Positions 55,219-64,000 of a stretch of DNA of 64,000 bases are shown here, one piece after another. The notes under the pieces were generated by a model. That model did no database searches, was not told the origin of the DNA, and worked only from the letters and a program-made list of their open reading frames with translations. The translations under genes were made by a program, and so were the position numbers. The stretch comes from Neurospora tetrasperma FGSC 2508 (Eukaryota; Ascomycota; Sordariomycetes; Sordariales; Sordariaceae): NCBI RefSeq assembly GCF_000213175.1, contig NW_009799179.1, forward strand, positions 8,812,480 through 8,876,479, given 5' to 3'. The first letter of the stretch is position 1. Each line of letters starts with the position of its first letter.

Positions 55219-57231
55219 GACGGCTGACCGAACAACCCGGATTATGGCCCCAGCATAGGCCGTCCTCTCGAGCCTTGCCTCGATGCTAGGCAATGATGCG
55301 TTTTATACGCAAGATCGACGCAGATCAGAGCACCGCTAGCAAACACGGGCAACTACATTTATTTCCCCGACCAGCTCATTCACGCTATCGCCCAAGAAGG
55401 ACGCCTTTACGACGCCGATACCGGACGTTTTTGTCTACGACGCACACGATTTCGCAACCAGCAGTGGTTCCCTTACCAACTTTTTTTGTTTTCCGCCACC
55501 GGTATTCGCTCTTGTCTTACTGCATCTTCTGGCCCCCTCTCTTCGAGTTATCAATATCCTGTCTCGGCGTGTTGTCGGGGGGTTGACTGGTGGAAAATTG
55601 GAGTTTACAACAGCAAAGTTTTGTTTTCCTATTTTTCATTTCTGCATTGTACATAATTTGGTCGATTTTCTGGAATCTGCATATACGGACGGGTTAGTGG
55701 GGAAAGACTCTGAAGACATGTTGAGATGGACGGGGAACTCTTTCAACACACGACATGGAGGGTTGAAGTGGCATAGGGTTGCGCTGGAGGAAATTTGTTT
55801 GACAGCGGAAAATATAGCTGTGTTCAACCGCTGATCTTGAGCTGCTTGAGCAGTCGCTGAGAGCTTGGGTTTTCGTGGTCGTGTTGATTTGATGTTAAGA
55901 GGTCTTTGCAACAACCGTCTTGAGCAATATTATTAGGATGGGGTGTTGATGTTCAGTGGTCATAGCAACAGTCTACGATACGTGCCAAATCCCTGTATCG
56001 TGGTCTGCCAGCTTGGAACAAACGCTCGTGTGTATATGTACCCTTGGCTTGATATTTTTGTCGCGGAAGTCGAGCTCTCAATCGAGTAACTGAGCATCTC
56101 CGAACTCCCCATTGCTAAAGGCTATAATAACAAGTTCCATGAGGTAGATAGTGTGTCGGGTATTTGCCAGTCGTGACTCGAGCATCTCCGGTCATGGCCC
56201 GCGGACATATGGCGGAATCTTATCAGTCTTATCGTTTGACAGTTCCAAGCGGCGATTAAGCATCGAGGCATGTTGAGGTGCGAGATTGCAGTGCGTACAG
56301 TACTTGGCATGGAGTTCATTACCAATCGAACTGGAGGATGAAAATGCACTGTATCTTTGTTTTGGAGAGCCGCTTCAGATACATTCCTGTCCTATACAAA
56401 CTTGTAATCAAGTAAACAAGACTTGTATGAACCATCAAATGGTATTGGTGTAATCGTGAGCAATCTATATATACCTTTGTATACTCTGTTATTCGACAGC
56501 ATAAACCGAAATTTCTGTTACCACCCATGCATGCACTGATCAAGCATGGACCGACAGCCGACTCTTGCGGTTCATCCATTGCCGCGACTGCGGCCAAAGC
56601 GGGTCCCTCCCAAATGGCGTCAGCGGGCACTAAAAAGATTCAGTCGATTCTGCAACCAAAAGAGAGCGATCACAGAAAATTCCTGCCCTCTGAGTGGCCA
56701 AATTCCTTCTCATTAGCGAAGATTACCCCTGTTCCTTTGTAGACTTACATTCCAATTTTCAGCGGAGTTGCTGGAACGTCTGCAGCCGCCAGACGCCCCC
56801 ATCGTGGGGAAAGTGTGACTTTTGGAAACGACACGACATGACTACGACCGACCGGCCGGAGTCCGGAGGTAGGTTTAGTAAGTAGGAGGAAGAGTACATA
56901 AAGTCAAAGACCCCCGTAACCTATAAACTTCTAAGCTCCCTCGATCAGAAACCCGAGTATGTAATTTATCTGTTGTTTTGGGGAATACCTACCCGTGAAC
57001 AACTCATCCCATCTCTTTGATACCCTACGATTCTTCATTTACCTTGCCTTTGACAATCACCCTTCCTCGAGTATAACTTCGAGATCAAGCAATCAAGCAA
57101 CCAAGCTCGTCTTTTACACACAAACTCTACGGAACTTGGTCGGTCCCGAGTGCTTCCTCCAGAAGAGGGTTCTTTTCAGAGAAACACCCACGTCCAAGCC
57201 TCAATACGCCCTCCAAGCAGAGGTGGCAAAG
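55219..57231. other. Intergenic region between rho-3 and the siroheme synthase gene
   Basis: No gene recognised. The frame of the siroheme synthase is open leftward to 56995 but without an ATG before 57232, so this part is leader. Near 56860-56990 the sequence includes short motifs typical of promoter regions but no clear TATA box. Confidence 0.55.
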
Positions 57232-59109
57232 ATGGCATCCCCAAATTTACCTACGGCTCCTTCAGCCTACCATACTACCCTTCTTACGGCACAAGACTGT
57301 CGGGAACATGTTCATCTCATCATCGGCTCCAATCCGCTGGCGGCATCCCGAGTCTCCCAGTCACTCAGCGTGGGCGCAAAACCCATTTTGATCGCTCCGG
57401 TAGAGTCGGATATGACACCAACAGCAGCGGACTCACAACAGAATGAAAAGCGGGAGCTACACCACAACCTGGCCAATTACATCTCTTCTGGAGCCCTAAC
57501 ACACCTGGATCGGCCTTTTGCGGACGAGGACCTCACTACGCTCGGTCGGTCTGAGGTGGACAATGTCGTGGACGCCGTTTTTGTGACACAACACGACCAA
57601 TTGCTGGCCGAGCGGATATCAGCCCTGTGCAAGCGCAAGCGCATTCCTGTCAACGTGCTTGACAACCCGGCGCTGTGTTCTTTCAGCCTCCTTAGCGTAC
57701 ACGTCGACGGCCCGCTGCAGATCGGCGTGACAACCAATGGCCGTGGCTGCAAGCTGGCCAGTAGGATCAGGAGGGAGGTGGCTTCTGCGCTACCCAAGGG
57801 ATTAGGAGCCGCGTGTGCTCGACTTGGAGACGTGAGGAGGAGGATCATCACCGAGGACGCAGAGGCCAGGACTGCTGCAGAGAGCGCCATCGCTGCCGCG
57901 GTAAACGAAGGCGTCGACGACTCCATCGACCAGTCGGCAACGTTTAACAAACTTGTCACCGAGCTAGACGTGCAGGCCGAGGCGGCGAAGACGCGCCGCA
58001 TGCGGTGGTTGGCACAGGTGTGCGAGTATTGGCCCCTGAAGAAGCTGGTGGAGATCACCGACGATGACGTGGAGAGCATCCTCCAGGCATATCCCGGATT
58101 TAGCAGCGACAACTCCTCGGCATCACCACAACCTGTTCTCCCGGGCGCTGCCAATGAGGGTGGCAGCAGCAGCAGCACCACCACCACCACCACCACCACC
58201 ACCAGCAATGGCCGTTTTGGACGCATCTTCCTCGCCGGCAGCGGTCCGGGCCACCCGGATCTTCTCACGCGGGCCACATACAAGGCCATCCAATCAGCCG
58301 ACCTGATTCTCGCCGACAAGTTGGTTCCCTCCGGTGTTTTGGATATGATCCCGCGCCGGACGCCCGTTTCAATCGCCCGTAAATTCCCCGGTAACGCCGA
58401 TCGCGCGCAGGAAGAGCTGCTCGAGCAGGCTTTGGGAGGTGTTCGTGCGGGCAAGACGGTGTTGCGGCTCAAGCAGGGCGATCCCTTCATTTACGGGCGC
58501 GGCGGCGAGGAGGTGGCCTTTTTCCGGGAGCACGGGCTCGGCGATCGTGTCGTGGTGTTGCCGGGCATCACAAGCAGCTTGAGCGCGCCGCTGTTTGCGG
58601 GTATTCCTGCCACCCAGCGTGATGTGTCAGACCAGGTGCTTATCTGCACTGGAACGGGAAAGAAGGGCAAGCCGCCGGTGCCGCCCGAGTACGTCGGCAG
58701 TCGTACGGTCGTGTTCCTGATGGCTCTGCATCGTATTGGAGGATTGGTCAAGGAGTTGACAACGCGTCTCGGGGAGGCCGATGGGGTCGCGGAGGTTCAA
58801 GAGGGCGAGAAGCAACGGGCACTGTGGCCGCTTGACACACCGTGTGCGGTGATCGAAAGAGCCACTTGCCCAGATCAGCGAGTTATCCGGACCACGCTCC
58901 GCTACGTTGAGCAGGCTATCGAACAGGAGGGTAGTCGCCCACCGGGGCTTTTGGTTGTCGGCCGCGCCTGCGAGGCTCTGTACACGCCAAAGCAGGAGGG
59001 ACAACCTTGGGTGGTGGAGGATGGCCAGTTTAAAGATCTTGATTTCGAGGATTCTCTAGGTCTCTCGCTTGACGCCACTTCGGGTGTTGCGCACACTGGA
59101 GCTGCATGA
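57232..59109 (+). CDS. met1: Siroheme synthase / uroporphyrinogen-III C-methyltransferase (MET1)
   Basis: Intronless, 625 residues from the first in-frame ATG. Residues 1 to about 240 look like the CysG N-terminal (Met8-like) fold: HLIIGSNPLAASRVSQSL near 25, NPALCSFSLLSVHVDGPLQIGVTTNGRG near 145. A poly-threonine run (about 315-324, encoded by ACC repeats at 58174-58203) links to the SUMT methyltransferase domain: LAGSGPGHPDLLTRAT (about 334), LADKLV, GDPFIYGRGGEE (about 416), and PGITSSLSAP. This domain makes precorrin-2 from uroporphyrinogen III using two SAM, the committed step to siroheme for sulphite and nitrite reductases. The glycine pattern for NAD in the N domain is degenerate, so the dehydrogenase and chelatase steps may be done by a separate Met8-like protein. 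Cytosolic. Confidence 0.93.
   Translation: MASPNLPTAPSAYHTTLLTAQDCREHVHLIIGSNPLAASRVSQSLSVGAKPILIAPVESDMTPTAADSQQNEKRELHHNLANYISSGALTHLDRPFADEDLTTLGRSEVDNVVDAVFVTQHDQLLAERISALCKRKRIPVNVLDNPALCSFSLLSVHVDGPLQIGVTTNGRGCKLASRIRREVASALPKGLGAACARLGDVRRRIITEDAEARTAAESAIAAAVNEGVDDSIDQSATFNKLVTELDVQAEAAKTRRMRWLAQVCEYWPLKKLVEITDDDVESILQAYPGFSSDNSSASPQPVLPGAANEGGSSSSTTTTTTTTTSNGRFGRIFLAGSGPGHPDLLTRATYKAIQSADLILADKLVPSGVLDMIPRRTPVSIARKFPGNADRAQEELLEQALGGVRAGKTVLRLKQGDPFIYGRGGEEVAFFREHGLGDRVVVLPGITSSLSAPLFAGIPATQRDVSDQVLICTGTGKKGKPPVPPEYVGSRTVVFLMALHRIGGLVKELTTRLGEADGVAEVQEGEKQRALWPLDTPCAVIERATCPDQRVIRTTLRYVEQAIEQEGSRPPGLLVVGRACEALYTPKQEGQPWVVEDGQFKDLDFEDSLGLSLDATSGVAHTGAA
58174..58203 (+). repeat. ACC microsatellite inside the siroheme synthase gene
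   Basis: About ten ACC codons in frame, giving a poly-threonine linker between the two domains of the MET1 protein. Confidence 0.9.
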
Positions 59110-62100
59110 TAAATTTATCCGAATGCGCTCCGACACTTGTTCCATTCTTGTCACTTAGTTTACTGAGATATCCCTTTTCTGGTTCCCGCTAGGTACTTTT
59201 TCTTGCCAGCCGCCAAATTGCAGTGCGTGGCCGAGGCAGCCACGCCTTCAGTTCCTGCAACATAAATTTCAGCTTCCGAGTCTGCAATGTCTGTTCTGTC
59301 TTTACGTACATTACCGCATCGAGGGCGGGCACTCGCAGCGCACAGTCAATCCCTCGTTCTTTCCTCCACAGTTCAACTGGCTGTCGATCTTTGCATCGAA
59401 ACCTTGAATGTCGTGTGGGATATATGCAGTTGGGGGCCAGACCAGCTGTTGTGGGTGTGCTCGAGGTGACTTTGCTCAGCTGAATTTGGATCGTGGCGCA
59501 TGAGGTGATGCGATAACTGACGGGAACATCACCAAACAATATTGCACTGTGCCTTCCACCTACTACGCATTCCAGTTCAGACGGTAGCTGAAGTGCAGTG
59601 GTTGCATCGTGCGAGTCCCTTCCCTCTTTTCGTCTTCAAGGTGCAACTGGGTGTGCTTACCGTAGAAGTGTGTAGTGAAAGGACTGGGTTGACCATCTCT
59701 GTCCTAGTAGTACAAAGGAGGCCTTACGCACTCAGCATGCGCAACCGCCTTCGAAAAACAATATCGATCAGATCATACTTCAGTGTCTTCCATCTTCTGC
59801 TCCAACACGCCCAGGTTCTACTTGCTAGGTAAGGTAGTTTCTGAGAAAACAAAAGCACATCTTCGGCCTCACCACACAGCTGCCAACCTTCTTCTCAATC
59901 GAAATGATCCATGCCCGTCAACTGGGTCACCGATGACTCTCAAAACGCACATATGTCTCCTCGCCTTCCTACTGGCAGAAAGTGCTGGGGAGGCTCGGCT
60001 GTCGCAGCCTCGGTATCACATTTGACCACTCGCGGAATCTTCTCCATCTTTCCGTTATTCAATTCTGAGAATAAACCCTTGCTTGAACAATGGGACTGTT
60101 TGCCTTGCCGCGCGGTGAGCCCATCGGTGGGTCTGTTGCCTTCTGGATTGCTGAATCAACACCTCTCATCCATCCATGGCTCATGAGGCAAACGTCTCTA
60201 CGTCAACCATCACCATCTATTCAGCAGGGCGTTCCAAGGACAAGCATACTGACCAGTTCCAGGATGCTGATTTCCAGGGTTTCTTGACCTGTTCAAGTCG
60301 AAAGGTCACACCGACGAGAGATATCCTTTGTCTGCTTGCCATGTTAACATACTCATCGCCATTTCCGCGTCTTCAACCAAGGACTGTACGAGCTTTGTCC
60401 CTGTCATTTTGTCTTTAATCATCATTCCACGTCGTTCACAGGATTGCAATACTGTAGCATGCGACCCGACATCCGCCGACGGAGAGGCCGTGTTGATTTT
60501 CCGGTCAAAATCTCTAGATCGCCCTGGGTTCACTCAAGTAGCCATTGGTAACTCTTACTAGACGATGCCAACAAGTCCAATATTTCGATGCTGTGTAATT
60601 TGGACAAACGAGGCACCGTCATTTTATAAGCTCATAGTGAGTCGTGAACGTATAGCCTTCGAGTGATGGCTAGTACCCCTTGAACCCTCACAACTTTCAA
60701 TCGTCACGCCTATCAGCCCCTCATGAACTGGCGTGGGTCCGGATGTAGAGATAAGGCCTGGGCTGTATTGAGGATCTATCAACACTCAACAAACAAATCA
60801 AGTTGTATCATGACCGTCAGAACGAGATAATGCTTTCAGGCACTTGTGGGGTTTCACGAGTCAACAGGTCAATGAGCGAACTGCAACTTTTAGGGGAGAC
60901 TAAGACTGTCACCTCTTGATACTCGAATATGCTGTCATGACATTCCATAAAATTGTTGTCGCGTCCACCCCTCTCCGTTACAGCTCTGCATATCCTGTCA
61001 CATTGTTCCGATGGTGTCGTTCCTGCAGCCACCCAAGCGCCTTTCAGCCCGTCGTTCACTGGCAAGCCCAACAAGAGATTCCAGGTGAAATCTAGAAGGT
61101 ATTTCAGGCTTGACTTACCTCTCAGCAACCCCGCAATTTCACCAATCCTGAGATCATTGACGTGTTGTTGGGCTCGCCTTAAATCAGGCAACCCTTTCAA
61201 GTTTCAGAAAAGCGGTGAACAATTGTTGATATCGAAATTACTTCCGAAATACGCCTGGTGATCGAAATGACTGCAATAGTCCGGTTACCCATCGTTTGAC
61301 AAGCTGGCAAGGTCGAGTGCTTCGGCATGTCACCATCACAACGAGGTGAGATACCCACAAATTCTCTTACACCGTACTTGTGGGATCGGAGAGCCAGTTT
61401 TGCAAAGAGGCTGGTTAACCCTGGCTTCTTTTCATCTGTATTCATGCGGTACACTCTGACGGGACACTCGCGTACGACGTATCATATCACCTTGTAGGCA
61501 GCTCACAGTGAAGAGGCTAAGTTCAGCTATACTTCAGTACAGAGGTACGACTGTTTCTGTGTTGATAAATATTTCTTTGTATCAACAACAGTTCAAATCT
61601 ATAAGGCCGGCTATCCTAAGCTTTGAGCCATTCTGACTAGCGGTGATCTCAACGGGGACAATCGTGAGGAGTCCCGTACAATAACCCTTCGCTGGAGGAG
61701 AGAGCTGCACAGCCACGCTTGCTTTCAATGATTTGGCCTTGCCCGACTGCACAAGTGCATTACATAACTCAACATCTAGAGCAAGGATGGGAAACAAGCA
61801 ACAAAAAAAGTCGTCACACCTCGAAATCATGCCTAAGATAGCGGTGCTTCCACAGTCAACAGAGCAGGCTTTTTCTCATGTAGTTGGACACTCAGTAACT
61901 GCCAACGGGGATGCCATTTTAAGACTTCCATAAATACTCCGACATTGGTACGTCTATTCATTTCTCTTCATCCTATGCTTGCACTCTATTCGTCGAGTTC
62001 ATAACGCGAGCGACTGCCTCTTGGTTGCCTTGCCAAGGTCACAGTATCCCCAAGCTGTGAGGCGGTAGCAAGATGAGCACCTGTGGCCATGCTTACCCAA

Positions 62101-62679
62101 GGTCAGGGTCTCCTAGATGGGTTTTGTTGGGGAGTGTCCTCGCCGTTCCGCGGATGCTCCAGGAGTGGTGACCAACTTCGACCCCTTGGGTAGAACACCC
62201 TCACAGCCCTATCAAATTTCCAGAACCGGGGTCTCTCCGACCGTTCGAGGACCAGCGATTACTTACTTCGTCGGTCATTGGTTTCGCTCCAAGTGAACCG
62301 TGACTGCCCCGTAACGACCGCCATCATCGAGACACCACACGGGCCCTATTTCGTGGTCTAGGTACCCGTCCGTCTACAATGCCATCAGTATATGGATACG
62401 AAAGGCGCCCACGTGAGTGGGAAACTTGGGAGGTGCACACCACAATGCACATTTAAGCGCTGCTACTGTTCACTCCTCAGCATAGCGGAACCCATCGATC
62501 TACCTACTTCGTCCAACATTGTTCTTCCTTCGGTTCATAGTCGCACGCGTGTCGAACTATACTTGCGCTCTATGGTATGCATCTGTTCCTGGCATCTCAG
62601 TTGTCTATGAACGTGGAGAGCTCCTGCTACAGACAGACATATCCAATACTTTCACGTCGGCACGATCCACATTCGGACG
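59110..62679. other. 3.6-kb region without a recognised gene
   Basis: Frames of 60-130 codons occur on both strands (for example 60176-60418 plus, 60817-61200 minus, 61582-61830 minus) but none has a family match, convincing codon bias or splice partners. A structured-looking stretch near 62080-62250 was considered for an RNA gene and not supported. Upstream exons of the small gene starting at 62680 could hide in the last few hundred bases. Confidence 0.5.
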
Positions 62680-63179
62680 ATGTCCAGCAGGGAAGAAAGC
62701 ATGGACGGCCAGACTTCATCTAGTTATTCTGAAGATACATCACCCTTGGGAGAAGAGGCGGCGTATGCTCTGCCGGAAGATACACAACAGGACGGGTCAT
62801 CCGAGACGTCTGAAGTCTCTATGGTCGTTCACAATGGATCCATCAGGTCAGTTAAATCGTTCATGGGTGAAAAGTTGTATCAGTCCTAATACAACTTCAT
62901 AGCGAGGATGTCGCCCCGCCTAGAATCTTATTAGACGACATTCCGGCACAGAACGTATCGGACTCTACGATTGATAACTCGCGGGTCGCTTCCTACGTTA
63001 CCGAGTGTCAGGCCTACCACTCCCGCCTATTCGAAGCCAAGCACAACAACTGCAATGTCATCGAAGACAGACAGACGGAGATGGCGGCACGCCTGATTAC
63101 CATGATGAGGCCGCTGGAAGGTTTCGCCGGCCTATACCCTGCCACGGTTCCCGAGGCGACGGAGGAATTGATCAATTAA
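62680..63179 (+). CDS. Orphan acidic protein, 147 residues, function unknown
   Basis: Two exons: 62680-62846 and 62903-63179. The 56-nt intron has donor GTCAGT, a CCTAAT branch-like site and a TAG acceptor, joining NGSI to SEDVAPP. The first half is Ser/Glu/Asp-rich (MSSREESMDGQTSSSYSEDT) and probably disordered; the second half is more helical (VASYVTECQAYHSRLFEAKHNN, then EMAARLITMMRPLEGFAGLY). It resembles no family I know. Support comes from codon bias, the well-formed intron, and both exons being open in the joined frame; an additional 5' exon cannot be excluded. It lacks a signal peptide or membrane helix, so a cytosolic or nuclear protein is likely. Confidence 0.55.
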
Positions 63180-63857
63180 TATCTCGATTTGCTCGTCGGC
63201 TCATTGGAAAAGATCGTGCATTTTCCTTTTGCCCCTTGGGGGGCCACATACACAGGTTGGTAGCCAAGGAGAGGTAGACATATGCTTATAGATTGCGTGA
63301 AATTTTGGAAAGAGGCATGTAGAGGAGGATGGGGCTATAGAACTTAGTAACTCATCATCCCCGGAAGAAACCAACTGGTCTAGAGGTTCAGTCAGCACCC
63401 CCATACGGTAGATACAATGCATCAAAACATTGTTGGATAGAAGAGTATTCTTTCCGTATCACGCGCTTTCCTCTTGACCTGCTGTGATCATCCAATGAGC
63501 ACTAGATTTAGTTGAGTACACCAAGAATCAGCGTGCGTCGCTCACAGTCTGGTGCTGCTCGCTCGAGTCCATCGCTTCAATCGGCCACCTGCATTTGGTC
63601 ATCGGTTGTTTGTACCATCCCGACTTTGTGACAACCGACTTCGAGGTCGAGTACATTAGACTGGAAGAAGGAGCATCGATAAAAGCCAAGGCCGCATGAA
63701 GGACTCTAGGCTTTTCCCGCCCCTCCGTCATCTCATCACCTTGCCTTTGATGGTACTGCGCCACACAACCGTCATGGGAACATAACAGAAGAAAAGAAAA
63801 AAAGAACCAGAAAAACAATTAACCCCAAACCGTACCACACATCATCGCACAACACCC
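63180..63857. other. Intergenic region near the right edge
   Basis: No gene recognised. The A/C-rich stretch from about 63785 resembles a short leader just before the ATG at 63858. Confidence 0.5.
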
Positions 63858-64000
63858 ATGCAAACCTTTGACTCACCTCGCCGAAAACCTTCCCGTCATC
63901 ACCTTCACTTCACAACCCAAGTAAGGTGTATTTCGCCTCCTTCACCACTTGGTAGTGATAGCCCGGTCGTGCAAGCGCTAAAAACCTTCGTGGGATGCAA
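63858..64000 (+). CDS. Possible gene start running off the window
   Basis: ATG at 63858, preceded by AACACCC, opens a frame with no stop for all 47 remaining codons: MQTFDSPRRKPSRHHLHFT, then PPSPLGSDSPVVQALKTF. A possible donor GTAAGG at 63921 would make this a short first exon. The start is Arg/His/Pro/Ser-rich and could be a disordered N terminus. Too short to assign a family. Confidence 0.35.
   Translation, partial: MQTFDSPRRKPSRHHLHFTTQVRCISPPSPLGSDSPVVQALKTFVGC

Noticed and set aside
56995-57231. 79-residue N-terminal extension of the siroheme synthase
   Set aside because: No ATG before 57232; sequence has leader character.
60817-61200. 127-codon minus-strand frame
   Set aside because: No recognisable domain, no codon bias, and neighbouring frames of similar quality on the other strand.
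62060-62260. Possible structured RNA (U1/SRP/5S-like look with CTTACC and GGTGACC motifs)
   Set aside because: Motif order does not fit 5S, U1 or SRP RNA, and no Pol III terminator or promoter box pattern is convincing.
1-64000. tRNA and dispersed 5S rRNA genes
   Set aside because: I scanned for B-box (GGTTCGANNCC) and the Neurospora-type 5S core on both strands and found no convincing instance; an Infernal/tRNAscan run would be decisive.

Overview
The window is nuclear DNA of a filamentous ascomycete very close to Neurospora/Sordaria (Sordariomycetes). Small introns of mostly 55-100 nt with GTRAGT-type donors and CTRAY branch sites, pyrimidine-rich leaders and widely spaced single genes all fit. 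The strongest anchor is an intact albino-2 (al-2) gene whose 602-residue product matches the Neurospora crassa protein as I remember it except for scattered substitutions, so this is probably a close relative rather than the N. crassa reference strain. From memory, unchecked, al-2 and os-5 are also close neighbours on N. crassa linkage group I. I saw no CRISPR array, rRNA, tRNA, phage or retroelement.

Layout. 1-7.2 kb: an intergenic stretch with a 454-bp terminal-inverted-repeat element, a mitochondrial hotdog thioesterase (-), and al-2 (+). 9.5-14.0 kb: a SUR7-type four-helix membrane protein (+) facing os-5, the osmotic-stress MAP kinase kinase (-). 14-18.9 kb: a long non-coding stretch. 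18.9-26 kb: an auxin-efflux-carrier-family transporter (+), a flavin-reductase-like PNPOx-fold protein (-), a TA-flanked 171-bp MITE, and 3-methylcrotonyl-CoA carboxylase alpha (+). 26.3-29.8 kb: cwc-25 (-) and csn-2 (+) diverging from one 690-bp promoter region. 29.8-38.7 kb: 8.9 kb with no convincing gene. 38.7-51.9 kb: otubain (+), lipoate-protein octanoyltransferase (-), a 762-bp inverted-repeat element with 9-bp target duplication, a SPOUT RNA methyltransferase (-), a membrane-anchored thioredoxin (+) and mitoribosome factor Rsm22 (+). 54.3-59.1 kb: rho-3 (+) and a MET1/siroheme synthase (+). 59-64 kb: mostly non-coding, a 147-residue orphan gene (+), and a possible gene start running off the right edge.

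The genes are housekeeping or regulatory singletons rather than a cluster. Several are mitochondrial (thioesterase, MCC alpha, octanoyltransferase, Rsm22); os-5, rho-3 and the SUR7 protein act in osmotic and polarity control of the cell cortex; csn-2 and the otubain both act on the ubiquitin system. Introns were placed by eye from splice signals and reading-frame continuity. The most noteworthy non-genic structures are three small inverted-repeat DNA elements, each of a different type.
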